Of a DNA stretch of 36,782 nt, positions 1 to 8,295 are shown in pieces (position 1 is the stretch's first letter; every line of letters starts with the position of its first letter). The notes beneath the pieces were generated by a model. It searched no databases. It was not told the DNA's origin and saw only the letters and a program-made list of their open reading frames with translations. The DNA is from Phenylobacterium sp. (lineage in GTDB: Bacteria; Pseudomonadota; Alphaproteobacteria; Caulobacterales; Caulobacteraceae), in assembly GCA_003136395.1 (NCBI GenBank), contig PLEH01000040.1, positions 1 through 36,782 on the forward strand. Direction: 5' to 3'. The position numbers and the translations under genes were made by a program.

Positions 1-1560
1 CTCATGTCCATTTGTCAAGCTGGAGGGCACGATGAAGCGCCCGGCCGATTGGGCCGAGCGCTTACCGATGGAGTCCATGCGCAGGGTCGGAGGCGGGGCT
101 CAAGACGACGGTAGATCAGACACTCATGCGCGGGTTGGCTACCGCAGGACCGCGGTGTTCGTCTCGGAGCTTGCTCTGTCAGCGGGCGGGCGTCGGTTCG
201 ATGACCGGCCACACGAAGGGGTCGAGAGATCTCCTTACCGGCCCCGCCCCCGATACTGCGTATGGACGCGTGTTGTGACGTGCCTCCTTCTACCGATCCA
301 AGCTGCCCGGATCAGGCGACGGCCGGCCCGGCGACGCGCTGGCCTATGGCCCAGATGAAGCCGACCAGCTCGCGCGCGATCGCGGTGATCACCACGTTCT
401 TCGGCTTACCGGTTGCCGCCAGCCGGCGATAACGATCATGCAGCCGCAGCTGCGCCTTCCAGGCGATCTTCACGATCTCCAGCTCGATGCCCTCCTGTCG
501 GCGCTGGATCTCCTGGCTGACGCGCGGAGACTTGGCGTAAGTCCATGCGCTCTCGACGAGCAGGCGCCGCGCCCGCGGATTGCCGGCCTTGGTGATGCCG
601 CGCCGGCGGATCTTCGCACCGCTGGAGTGCTCGGCCGGCACCAGGCCGAGGTAAGCCATCAGCTTGCGCGGCGTGGAGAAGCGGCCCAGGTCGCCGATCT
701 CGGCCACGATGGTGGCGGCCGTGATCATCGCGATACCGCGCATCGCCTGTAGCGCGGTCACCAAGGGCGCCATCGACCAGGTCGGGATGATCCCTTCGAT
801 CTGCTTCACGAGCCGATCGTGCCGCGCGTCGGCTTCATGGATCGCCAGGATGTACTCCTGCATCGCGATCTGTTGGGCGGGATGCTCGAGCACAAGCGTC
901 GCCAGCCAGCGCCAGTAGGACGCCGTCCAGGCGCTGCGGCCTCCATAGCGGTAGCCTTGCCGTAGCAGGAAGCTGGAGAGCGCCTGGCGTGCCCGGTTCC
1001 GCCAGTACATGGCCGCCTCCCTGGCGCGGACGAGGTCACGAACCGCCTCATGGCTCGCGTCCGGCACCCAGACCGTCGTCAGTTCGCCGGCGCGATGCAT
1101 CTTCGCCAGCATGGTGGCGTCGCGCTTGTCGGTCTTTATGTGGTCTCCGGGCCGCGACGGGATAAGCGACGGCGCGATCACCAGGCATTCGTAGCCGGCG
1201 TCGGTAAGCTCGCGCGCCAAGCCGTACCCACACGACCCCGCCTCGTAACAGAACGTCAGCCGGGCCCCCGGATGCTTGCTCTGAAGCCGTCGCCCCAGGT
1301 CCGCCATCGCGCCGGGCCGATGCGGGACGGAGCCTTGAAACCTGACCTCGTTCGAGCGGCCGTCCGGCGCCAGCGCCACAGCGATCGTCGCCTTGTGCAC
1401 GTCCAATCCTATGAAGATGATTTCCTGATCCACTGTCCTCTCCTGTCGGGCTTGCGCCAGCCGCGCTGGCGCTGCGCCAACGGTCGCACAGCGGTGCGGG
1501 AGCGGGCGCCCATGGACATCAGGTCAGCGGGGAGCGCCCCGCAACGCCCCCGAAGGCGTC
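1..1560 (-). mobile_element. IS110-family insertion sequence, left end possibly outside the window
   Basis: A complete IS110-type transposase gene (312-1433, minus) is flanked by non-coding DNA on both sides: about 310 bp downstream of the gene (1-311) and 130-150 bp upstream. IS110 elements lack clear terminal inverted repeats, so the ends cannot be fixed by eye. The right limit is placed near 1560 because 1575-1650 resembles the leader of another gene at 3247-3330 and so is probably host DNA. The 1-311 stretch has small palindromes, for example ACCGC/GCGGT at 141-156, and no convincing gene. In this family a non-coding end encodes the bridge RNA that guides recombination; both flanks are candidates. 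Confidence 0.6.
312..1433 (-). CDS. IS110 family transposase (DEDD recombinase)
   Basis: 373 aa, full length for the family. The N-terminal RuvC-like DEDD domain starts with GLDVHK (first Asp near residue 10), followed by CYEAGSCGYGLAR (Glu) and KTDKRDA (Asp pair). The C-terminal Transposase_20 domain is recognisable from AMRGIAMITAATIVAEIGD to YLGLVPAEHSSG and RRGITKAGNPRARRLLVESAW, which supplies the serine region. Family members cut and rejoin DNA at sites chosen by a structured bridge RNA made from the element's own non-coding end. No frameshift or stop is visible, so it may be active. It lies just upstream of and divergent from radC, inside a plasmid/ICE-like remnant. Confidence in the family is high; the IS110 versus IS1111 subgroup is not resolved. 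Confidence 0.93.
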   Translation of the reverse strand: MDQEIIFIGLDVHKATIAVALAPDGRSNEVRFQGSVPHRPGAMADLGRRLQSKHPGARLTFCYEAGSCGYGLARELTDAGYECLVIAPSLIPSRPGDHIKTDKRDATMLAKMHRAGELTTVWVPDASHEAVRDLVRAREAAMYWRNRARQALSSFLLRQGYRYGGRSAWTASYWRWLATLVLEHPAQQIAMQEYILAIHEADARHDRLVKQIEGIIPTWSMAPLVTALQAMRGIAMITAATIVAEIGDLGRFSTPRKLMAYLGLVPAEHSSGAKIRRRGITKAGNPRARRLLVESAWTYAKSPRVSQEIQRRQEGIELEIVKIAWKAQLRLHDRYRRLAATGKPKNVVITAIARELVGFIWAIGQRVAGPAVA

Positions 1561-1641
1561 CGGCCAGGGCCGGCCGGGAGGGAGAGGAAGGGCCGGGTCG
1601 GGCGGCCCCGACAGAGGGGTCGGTGAGCTGGAGCGACCCCC

Positions 1642-2361
1642 GTGACCTACCCCGACGTCCAGGAAGCCCCCGCGGCGGGAATGGACCTGCGCCTTGCGCA
1701 GTCCGAACCTGCAGAAGACACAAGGATGCGCTGGCGGTGGCTTGAGCATCGAATCCTGCAGCCCGGTGACGTCACCCTCGACGACATCGAGGCCCTGTCC
1801 CTGTTGTGCGGTCTCGACGAACCTCAGGCCGAGGCGCTGCTCTCCGCCTTCGGCTCCCTGCCGGAGGTGATCGGTGCGCCGGCCGCGGACCTGGCGCGGG
1901 TGGCGGGACGCCGCGCCGCGGTGCGCCTGCGGCTGGTCCAGGCGCTGGCGCGCCGGCAGCTCGCCCAGCCACTGCGGGAGCGGCCCGTGATCTCCGCGTC
2001 GAGCCAGCTCCACGCCTACCTGAGGGCCGGCCTGACCGGCGCGCCGCGCGAGCAGTTCCGAGTGCTGTTCTTGGACAAGAAGAACCGGCTGATTTCGGAC
2101 GAGGCCATGGGCGAAGGCACCGTGGACCATGCGCCGGTCTACCCGCGGGAGGTCATGCGGCGCGCCCTGGAGCTGAACGCCTCGGCGGTGATCCTCGCGC
2201 ACAACCATCCCGGCGGCGACCCGACACCGTCGGCCGCGGACATCGACATGACCCGGCAGGTGATCGAGGCCGGGCGGGCGCTCAGGATCGCGGTCCATGA
2301 CCACGTCATCGTCGGCGGCCAGTCGACCGCGAGCCTCCGGACCCTGGGCCTGCTGCCGTGA
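1642..2361 (+). CDS. radC: RadC-like JAB/MPN domain protein (plasmid/ICE type)
   Basis: 239 aa from a GTG start. Residues about 25-105 form the helix-hairpin-helix-like N-terminal part. Residues about 110-239 are the RadC/MPN domain with the metal site intact: a Glu region near EAMGEGT, then HNHPGGDPTPSAAD, matching HxH-x7-S-x2-D. RadC proteins are common on plasmids, ICEs and phages and are not proven repair enzymes despite the old name; a metal-dependent hydrolase or anti-restriction role has been proposed. GTG at 1642 is chosen because the same GACCCCC-GTG-ACC context starts the gene at 3325; ATG at 1681 is the alternative. The stop overlaps the next start (GTGA), so the two genes are translationally coupled. 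Confidence 0.85.
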   Translation: MTYPDVQEAPAAGMDLRLAQSEPAEDTRMRWRWLEHRILQPGDVTLDDIEALSLLCGLDEPQAEALLSAFGSLPEVIGAPAADLARVAGRRAAVRLRLVQALARRQLAQPLRERPVISASSQLHAYLRAGLTGAPREQFRVLFLDKKNRLISDEAMGEGTVDHAPVYPREVMRRALELNASAVILAHNHPGGDPTPSAADIDMTRQVIEAGRALRIAVHDHVIVGGQSTASLRTLGLLP

Positions 2362-3233
2362 GCCTGGGCGCCATCGTCAAGGCCTTGGGCGGAGAGCTCT
2401 ATGACCGTGGCCGCCGCGCCAATGTACCGGCGCCCGGTCACAGCCGCGCCGACCGGTCGGTGTCCCTGCTGCTGCAGGGCGACCGCGTGGTGGTCCACAG
2501 CTTCGGGGCCGGCGACTGGTGGGAGATTCTGGACGACCTACGAGAGCGCCGGCTGATCGGCGATGACAACACGGTACTGGGCGGGCGCAGGTCGGCCGCG
2601 CCGCCCGCGTCCCCGAACCAGCCTGAACGGCGGGCGGCGGCCATGAGCCTCTGGGTCTCCGGCCGCGCCATCACCGATACCCTATCAATGAGGTATTGCC
2701 GGGGCCGCGGGATCGACCGCGATCTCCCAGGACCCTGGGCGTTGCGGCACGGCGCGGACATCCCGGTCTCGGTCTATCGGCCGGGGCGCCATCGCAGGCC
2801 GGCCCTGCTGGCGGGCATCCAGGACGCCGCCGGCGACTACACCGCCGTCGAGGTGACCTATCTCAAGCCGAACGGCCGCCGCGCCGACGACCTGTACCTG
2901 CCGCGCAAGACCGTCGGCTTGGCGCCGGGCGGCTGCGCCGTCCGCCTCGACCCGGCCGCGGCGGAGATGCTGGTCGGCGAAGGGGTCTTCGCCACCCTCT
3001 CGGCCAGTGAGCGGTTCAGCCTGCCGGCATGGGCGCTGCTCTCGACCCGCAATCTGCGCGCCTGGCGCGCGCCGCCCGGCGTGCGCTCGGTGCTGATCGC
3101 GGCCGACCGCGGCGCGGACGGGGAGGCCTCTGCGGCCAGGCTGCGACAGGGGCTGCTCGCGGACGGCGTGACCGCCGTCATCGAGCTGCCGCCCCAGCCG
3201 TTCGGGGATTGGAACGACTGGGCGCAGCGGTGA
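2358..3233 (+). CDS. Toprim domain protein (DUF7146-like, plasmid/ICE primase-type)
   Basis: 291 aa, GTG start overlapping the radC stop by four bases. The N-terminal part (residues 1-60) has the pattern of primase-like accessory proteins: PGHSRADRSVSLLL then VVHSFGAGDWWEILDDLRER. The middle (about 105-185) contains RYCRGRGID and a sugar/nucleic-acid-contact-like segment. The C-terminal part is a Toprim fold with MLVGEGVFATLSA (the conserved Glu in EG) and VLIAADRGADGEASA (DxD-like acidic pair). Toprim-bearing proteins of this class sit beside radC on alphaproteobacterial plasmids and integrative elements and are thought to prime or modulate element replication; function is inferred. It is followed after 90 bp by a ParB-like gene, which supports a broken plasmid/ICE backbone. 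Confidence 0.75.
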   Translation: MSLGAIVKALGGELYDRGRRANVPAPGHSRADRSVSLLLQGDRVVVHSFGAGDWWEILDDLRERRLIGDDNTVLGGRRSAAPPASPNQPERRAAAMSLWVSGRAITDTLSMRYCRGRGIDRDLPGPWALRHGADIPVSVYRPGRHRRPALLAGIQDAAGDYTAVEVTYLKPNGRRADDLYLPRKTVGLAPGGCAVRLDPAAAEMLVGEGVFATLSASERFSLPAWALLSTRNLRAWRAPPGVRSVLIAADRGADGEASAARLRQGLLADGVTAVIELPPQPFGDWNDWAQR

Positions 3234-3324
3234 CCGCGGCCCTGGGGAAAGGAGGGAGGAAGGGACGGGCGGGGTGCGCCCAAGGGGAGGATGGACCTCG
3301 CCCCGGCGCTGGAGTCTGACCCCC

Positions 3325-3870
3325 GTGACCGACACCCCGATCATTCCGATCACCCCCATGACCCGCATCAAGGTGCGGCTCGGCGACTTTGGCCTGGCGC
3401 GGGAGAACGCCCGATACGATGAACCCGCCGATGACGGCATCCCGCAGCTCGCGGAGACCCTGCTCGCCGCCGGCGTGGTCATCCCGCCCATCGTGCGGCC
3501 CGGCCGAAAGGGCGAGCAGGCCTACGAACACTTCGAAGCCGGCAAGGGGCCCCTGTATGTCGACCGCATCCATGACTTTGCAAACGCCCTCGGCGTGGAT
3601 CCCCACGCCATCCTCCTGGCGCTGGAAATCGGGTCCCCGGACTTCGCCGTCAGGTGCGCCGACAGCAAGTTGATGACAATCATCGTGATGGCCTTGCAGG
3701 ACTTTGACGCCGCGACAGGTGACGCGATCTCGCAGCTCGACGCTCAGACGCTTCGGTCCAGCTTTGAGCGCCTGTTTGGTGACCTGGGCGACCTAGCCCG
3801 CGCCCGAGCCGCATTGGCCGAGGGTTGGCTGGACCAGGGCTCGAAGCCGAAAGATGGCCCCAAGGAATGA
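3325..3870 (+). CDS. Chimeric ParB-like N-terminus fused to XRE-regulator C-terminus (remnant)
   Basis: About 181 aa from GTG 3325 (ATG 3358 is an alternative). Residues about 12-60, from MTRIKVRLGDFGLARENARY to IPPIVRPGRKG, look like the start of a ParB/Srx-type domain. From about YEHFEAGKGPLYVDRIHDF onward the sequence is instead the tail of an XRE helix-turn-helix regulator: end of the HTH, then ALGVDPHAILLALEIGSPDF and a helical C-terminus. The ParB catalytic/CTP-binding motifs after the junction and the first HTH helices are missing. The simplest reading is a deletion that fused two genes in frame near position 3510. Whether the product has any function is unknown. The GTG start shares its leader with radC (see findings). 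Confidence 0.6.
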   Translation: MTDTPIIPITPMTRIKVRLGDFGLARENARYDEPADDGIPQLAETLLAAGVVIPPIVRPGRKGEQAYEHFEAGKGPLYVDRIHDFANALGVDPHAILLALEIGSPDFAVRCADSKLMTIIVMALQDFDAATGDAISQLDAQTLRSSFERLFGDLGDLARARAALAEGWLDQGSKPKDGPKE

Positions 3871-4252
3871 CAGGGACTTTGCGAACGGTCGCGAAGTCCG
3901 GGCGCGGGGCTCCTTCGAACCCAAGAGTGTGCGGCGGCGCTCACCATCAATGGCGGGCGCCCAGGGCGCTCCCTACAGTTATGTCGTTTGCCACGGATCG
4001 ACCTCTCAAGGCAGCTGGGGAAGACGCTATAGACTGATCCTGAGCGCGATCCATAGTTGGGACGAGTCAGCGCGAGTCTGGATCGATGAACGCAGCCCAC
4101 AGTCACAGTTGCTGGGCGGCGTTGGCCAAAGTTGGCGTGTCGCGGAGTGCAAGGTGACACCCAACGAAGTGTCAATTCGATGGGAGCCGACGGGTCTTCT
4201 ACCGGGCACAGGGCGGCCGTCTAACGGCCTTCCTAAGACTTGCCCGACTTAG
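3854..4252 (+). CDS. Hypothetical protein, doubtful
   Basis: 132-aa open frame that overlaps the end of the chimeric ParB-XRE gene and, tail to tail, the end of the Crp gene. I do not recognise it. The first 40 residues are Arg-rich and compositionally odd. The later part (about 42-115: SYVVCHGSTSQGSWGRRYR, then WDESARVWIDERSPQ, then SIRWEPTG) reads like real protein with several Trp residues. The true start may be inside, and the frame may be the end of an older gene now read through a junction. No Shine-Dalgarno sequence stands out. A plus-strand reading is preferred over the overlapping minus-strand frame, which is rich in Arg/Ser/Pro and looks like a shadow. Confidence 0.3.
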   Translation: MAPRNDRDFANGREVRARGSFEPKSVRRRSPSMAGAQGAPYSYVVCHGSTSQGSWGRRYRLILSAIHSWDESARVWIDERSPQSQLLGGVGQSWRVAECKVTPNEVSIRWEPTGLLPGTGRPSNGLPKTCPT

Positions 4253-4973
4253 GCCTACATCCCAGAACACTTCCCGGCTCAAGTTCGCGACGCAGGTGCT
4301 GCACGGAGGCGCGACATTCGCAGGCGCCTTTTTCCAACCCTGCGCGGTCGAGAATTTCCACGGAGCCGCGGACGTATTTCAGGAGTCCGCGCTTCTGGGC
4401 GTCCAAGGCGATCCGCGTCACCGTCGTGCGCGTGACGCCCAGCATCACGGCCAGGAATTCCTGCTTCAAGGGCATGACCTTCATCCCGCCGGCCAGATCC
4501 TGGCACTCGAGGAGCCAGCGGTTGAAGCGCGGCTTCACCTCGTGCAGGCTGTGGCAGGCGATCGCCTGACGGCCCTCGGCCTGCAACAGCTCGATCTGTT
4601 GCTGCACGGCCTTGCGCATAGTGGCGCTCGCGTCGAACGCTTCGCGGTACGGCTTGGCGTGCACCCGGTACGCCTTGCCCGGCACCTGCACGATCACCCG
4701 GCTGAAGATCTTCCCGCTGCCCAGCGCCTCGATGAAGCCGACGCCGCCTTCGCGTCCCACGATAGAGGTCTCGATCGCCTCGCCCGACTCCATCATGATT
4801 ATTAGCGACAGCAGGCCGACTTCCGGCAGGTAGACCCATTCCACCGGGTCCCCCATCTCGTACAGGGTCGCTCCGGTCTTCAGATCGAAAAGCTGGAGAT
4901 GCGGCTCCAGCTTGTCGAGGTCGGCCTTCGAGAGGGAGCGCAGAAGGGCGTTGTCGGGGGCGAGCTTGGCCAT
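4233..4973 (-). CDS. Crp/Fnr family transcriptional regulator
   Basis: 246 aa from ATG 4973, chosen for the purine-rich GGGGCTAGGGTGG just before it; ATG 5006 would add 11 residues. Residues about 8-125 form a cyclic-nucleotide-binding-like beta barrel (LKTGATLYEMGDPVEWVYLP, then the SIVGREGGVGFIEAL phosphate-binding-loop region). Residues about 155-225 are a HTH_Crp_2 domain (MPLKQEFLAVMLGVTRTTVTRI is the recognition-helix region). The loop lacks the canonical RxS motif for cAMP and there are no Fnr-type N-terminal cysteines, so the signal is unknown. A C-terminal tail with several Cys (CECRASVQHL) is typical of the alphaproteobacterial members. It stands alone and is transcribed away from the response regulator gene. 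Confidence 0.88.
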   Translation of the reverse strand: MAKLAPDNALLRSLSKADLDKLEPHLQLFDLKTGATLYEMGDPVEWVYLPEVGLLSLIIMMESGEAIETSIVGREGGVGFIEALGSGKIFSRVIVQVPGKAYRVHAKPYREAFDASATMRKAVQQQIELLQAEGRQAIACHSLHEVKPRFNRWLLECQDLAGGMKVMPLKQEFLAVMLGVTRTTVTRIALDAQKRGLLKYVRGSVEILDRAGLEKGACECRASVQHLRRELEPGSVLGCRPKSGKS

Positions 4974-5269
4974 GCGCCACCCTAGCCCCATGGCGTCGCG
5001 CTGCAACGTCCGCGTGTCATTTGACGTGCTCGCCGGGCGGCGGCATCGAAATTAGGCAATCTATAAGTGCTGGCGGCGACCGACTGCACGACGCGGTTGT
5101 GTCAGAAGCATGTGCGGGGGCTCATCGGAGAGCCAAGTATGTCTGGCGTAAGTCTATCGTACGATACGGCCGCTACACGTGCGCATGGGATTCTCCGACC
5201 GCCGCTGCGAGGACGCTCTTCAAGCCTGAGTCCTTCCAGGACCCGCGAAATCGGCGGATGTGCACTGTG

Positions 5270-5446
5270 ATGTCTGCCCTGGAATACCGCGCGCGGGCAG
5301 TCGAACTCGATAGCTCCGCAGATGCGTGCGCGAACTACGAGGTGATGCTCCAGATGGAAGCCCTCGCGCGGGAATGGCGGAAGCTGGCGGGCGTCGCCGA
5401 ATGGCAGGACGCGATGCTATCGGCGCTTGCCGCTACGCGTGAGTGA
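5270..5446 (+). CDS. Small helical protein, unknown function
   Basis: 58 aa from ATG 5270 (ATG 5258, four residues longer, is equally possible). The open frame extends further upstream to 5021, but that part has no protein-like pattern. The sequence is one or two amphipathic helices: EYRARAVELDSSADACANYE, then MEALAREWRKLAG. It resembles the many short alphaproteobacterial proteins built as YRxKAxExxxxAExxxxxxxxxxxxxLAxxWxxLA, often next to regulators; no function is known for them. Its stop lies 10 bp before the ATG of the response-regulator gene, so the two are probably co-transcribed. Confidence 0.5.
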   Translation: MSALEYRARAVELDSSADACANYEVMLQMEALAREWRKLAGVAEWQDAMLSALAATRE

Positions 5447-5456
5447 GGCGCTCATC

Positions 5457-6245
5457 ATGTTGGGGCAGTCAGAAGTTTATATCGTCAAGGACGACGAGCC
5501 GGCGAGGCGGGCACTGGTGTCCCTGCTGGAGACCGCTGGTATCGTGTCTCGCACCTTCGACAACGGCTTCGACTTTCTTGAGGCCTGCGGCGAGCTACCG
5601 ACAGGATGCATCATCACGGGCCTTGAGACGCCGGGGATCGGCGCATTCGAACTTATCCGGCGCCTGAACGCGGAGCACGTCTCCTATCCGGCCATCATCG
5701 TCGCGAACTACGGCAATGTCGCCCAGGCAGTGGAGGCCATGAAAGCCGGCGCGGCCGACTTCATCGAGAAGCCGTACGGCGGCGAGGTCCTTCTTCGCGC
5801 GGTGCGCTCGGCTCTGAAGATGAACGAGGGAGTGTCCGCGCGCGTCGCGAGCCAGCGTCTTCAGCGCCAGATCCTAGCCGCGCTTACGCCGCGCGAACAC
5901 GACGTCTTGAATGGCATCGCGGAAGGCAAGAGCAACAAGAGCATCGCTCGCCACTTCGGTATCAGCCCGCGCACCGTGGAAGCTCACCGCGCGAAAATGA
6001 TGAGCAAGTCCGGCGCGCACAGCGTCTCCGAGCTGGTGCGGTTAGCCGCAACGACGGTCAATATGAACACAGCTCTCGTATCTCCGCATTGCGCAGGATG
6101 CTATTCCGTTGGCACGGCTGTCGCTGCGTGGCAGGGGCGGAGCCGCAGTAGCAATAGCTTGGCGATCAATCCACTGAAGTTGGACAAGTCGCCTCGCCTG
6201 GGGATAAAGCCCGCCGCTGCGCGCCAGATTGCGACGTCGGCATGA
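5457..6245 (+). CDS. FixJ-like response regulator with degenerate receiver (REC-LuxR HTH)
   Basis: 262 aa from ATG 5457 (in-frame GTG 5439 and TTG 5427 are alternatives). The receiver spans residues about 5-118 and the LuxR-type HTH about 140-205 (LTPREHDVLNGIAEGKSNKSIA, ISPRTVEAHRAKM). The receiver keeps the acidic pair (KDDE, Asp12-Asp13) and Lys105 of FIEKP. The phosphoacceptor Asp is Gly55 (ITGLETPG where FixJ-type proteins have LDVRMPG) and the conserved Thr is Ala83 (IVANYG). It therefore should not be phosphorylated in the usual way. The 60-residue tail after the HTH (PHCAGCYSVG onward) is not found in normal FixJ proteins and may be read-through after loss of an earlier stop. DNA binding is likely; regulation by phosphorylation is not. 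Confidence 0.85.
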   Translation: MLGQSEVYIVKDDEPARRALVSLLETAGIVSRTFDNGFDFLEACGELPTGCIITGLETPGIGAFELIRRLNAEHVSYPAIIVANYGNVAQAVEAMKAGAADFIEKPYGGEVLLRAVRSALKMNEGVSARVASQRLQRQILAALTPREHDVLNGIAEGKSNKSIARHFGISPRTVEAHRAKMMSKSGAHSVSELVRLAATTVNMNTALVSPHCAGCYSVGTAVAAWQGRSRSSNSLAINPLKLDKSPRLGIKPAAARQIATSA

Positions 6246-6483
6246 GGCACACCGACTGCGCGCCGGACATCCCAGCCTCGAGTGTCCGCAGATTCATTCG
6301 TCGACGGCACGCTCTCTTGGTCTATTTGGGCACGTCCGCGGCGGATGATCAGACGTGATCCCGCTCAGCGCGCAAAGAAGCCCGCCAGGGATCGCGCGAA
6401 GGTCGACGGATGATCGACAAGCTAAGGTTGTTAACGTAGCGTCAGGCGATTGAGAGCAATACTCTGGGTTGAGGGAGCGCTCC

Positions 6484-8295
6484 ATGCCAATGTTGCGTCG
6501 ATCGAACACCAACCCAGCGACCCTGGCCGCATATCCCGAGCCCGCCGCCGTCTCCATTCAGCTCGGCCGAAACCTGATCGTGCAGGCGCTCGGCATGGGC
6601 ATGGTCAGCGTGATGGGTCTGAGTATCCTGCCGTGGCCGATGGTCCTGGCCTGGACCCTGGTCGCGATCGCCGTCGCCGCCGCGGAGGATCATTTCCTGC
6701 GGCTCAAGGCCAGGGGTGGCCGCGTCTCGCGGGCGGCTGGCGTGTGGGCGCCGGCGCTTCGCGTCGTGACGACCACGGTCTACGCCGTCGCGGCCTTCGC
6801 CCTGATCGTGAACGGCGGGCCGGGCACGCGCATGTTCGCCTTCGCGCTGATGAGCGTCTCGATGGTTCACGTGCTCATGCGCTACTATGGATCACCCCTG
6901 ATCCTCATAGCGAGCCTGTCGCCCTACCTCGTCATCCTGGGGTGGGTCGGCTTCGGCCTGACGCGCACGGCGCTGCAGCAGGGCCACGTGATCGGCGCTC
7001 TCGCATCCGGCTTCACGATTGCGATGTTCGCGGTCCAGTTCTGGTCGGCGCGTGCGCAGCTTGCCGGCGCCTGGACCGAGCTCATGACCGCGCGTCAGCA
7101 GGCCGAGGAGCGTGAGCGCGTCGCCGACGCGGCCAATCGTGCGAAATCCCAGTTCCTCGCCACCATGAGCCACGAGTTGCGCACGCCCTTGAACGGGGTG
7201 CTCGGCATGGCCCAGGCGCTTACAGGCGACCGACTCACCCGGGTTCAGCACGATCGCGTCAACGTCATCCGCCGATCGAGCGAGACCCTGCTCGCGATGC
7301 TGAACGATCTGTTGGACCTCTCCAAGATCGAAGCCGGCGCCCTTGAGCCCGAGGTCGTCGAGTTCGACCTGGAGCACTTGGTGCGCGGTGTGGTCGCCGC
7401 CTATCAACCGCTGGCTGCGAAGAAGGAGCTGGCGTTCGAGTTCGAGGTCGCCGAGGCGGCCCGCGGGCGCTATCTGGGCGATTCAGCGCGCATCAAGCGT
7501 GTCCTCTACAGCCTCTCCGAAAACGCCGTGAAGTTCACGCAGACCGGCGGCGTCACGCTGCGGGTCGACCGCGACGCCGGGCACGTCGTCTTCCGCGTGG
7601 CCGACACCGGCATCGGGATTGCCGAGCACGACGTCGCGCGCCTCTTCGAAGGCTTCTTCCAGGCCGACGGCACGCTCGCGCGCCGACATGGCGGCGCGGG
7701 CATCGGGCTCACGATCTGCGGCGAACTCACCACCCTGATGGGCGGCGTCATCGAAGTCTCGACCGAGCTTGGCGAGGGCTCCACATTCACCCTCATTCTG
7801 CCGCTGGAGCCGGCTCAGGCCTTGGCCGAACCGAAGGCCGCGGAAGCGCGACCGGAAGAGACCGAACGGCCGGCCGAACTTCGGGTCCTCGCGGCCGAGG
7901 ACAACGCCACCAACCAGCTGGTCCTCAAGACCCTTCTGGCGCCGGCGGGCATCGCGCCGACCCTGGTGGTCAATGGCCGCGAGGCCGTCGCCGCCTGGGA
8001 AGACCAGACCTGGGACATCATTCTGATGGACATCCAGATGCCCGAGATGGACGGCATCGAAGCCACGCGGGCCATCCGGCTACGCGAGCTGGAGACCGGT
8101 CGAGCCCGCACACCCATCGTCGCGGTGACCGCCAACGCCATGACCCACCAGGTGGTCGAGTATGAGGCCGCGGGAATGGATGGCCTGGTCCCCAAGCCCA
8201 TCGAAATCGCCCAGCTGTTCGAGGTGATGGAGCAGGCTCTGGCGCTGGCCGATGCCGCGGCCGCGGAACTTGGCCGGCAGAACACAGCCGCCTGA
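6484..8295 (+). CDS. Membrane hybrid histidine kinase (7TM-like region, HisKA, HATPase, REC)
   Basis: 603 aa from ATG 6484, with GAGGGAG nine bases upstream (TTG 6469 is less likely). Residues about 25-190 hold five or six membrane segments. A short linker helix leads to HisKA with the phospho-acceptor His230 (FLATMSHELRTPLNG). The HATPase has the N box ENAVKFT (Asn near 347), DTGIGI and GGAGIGLTIC. The C-terminal receiver (about 465-590) is complete: AAEDN, Asp516 in ILMDIQMPEMDG, VTAN and PKP. Autophosphorylation followed by transfer to its own receiver is expected; no HPt protein or matching output is adjacent. The membrane domain resembles that of the kinase on the opposite strand at 8694-10835 (LPWP motif in the same place). 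The input signal is unknown. Confidence 0.93.
   Translation: MPMLRRSNTNPATLAAYPEPAAVSIQLGRNLIVQALGMGMVSVMGLSILPWPMVLAWTLVAIAVAAAEDHFLRLKARGGRVSRAAGVWAPALRVVTTTVYAVAAFALIVNGGPGTRMFAFALMSVSMVHVLMRYYGSPLILIASLSPYLVILGWVGFGLTRTALQQGHVIGALASGFTIAMFAVQFWSARAQLAGAWTELMTARQQAEERERVADAANRAKSQFLATMSHELRTPLNGVLGMAQALTGDRLTRVQHDRVNVIRRSSETLLAMLNDLLDLSKIEAGALEPEVVEFDLEHLVRGVVAAYQPLAAKKELAFEFEVAEAARGRYLGDSARIKRVLYSLSENAVKFTQTGGVTLRVDRDAGHVVFRVADTGIGIAEHDVARLFEGFFQADGTLARRHGGAGIGLTICGELTTLMGGVIEVSTELGEGSTFTLILPLEPAQALAEPKAAEARPEETERPAELRVLAAEDNATNQLVLKTLLAPAGIAPTLVVNGREAVAAWEDQTWDIILMDIQMPEMDGIEATRAIRLRELETGRARTPIVAVTANAMTHQVVEYEAAGMDGLVPKPIEIAQLFEVMEQALALADAAAAELGRQNTAA

Noticed and set aside
5021..5269. 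N-terminal 83 residues of the longer frame ahead of the small helical protein
   Set aside because: No RBS at 5021, low-quality composition; the conserved-looking part begins at 5258-5270.
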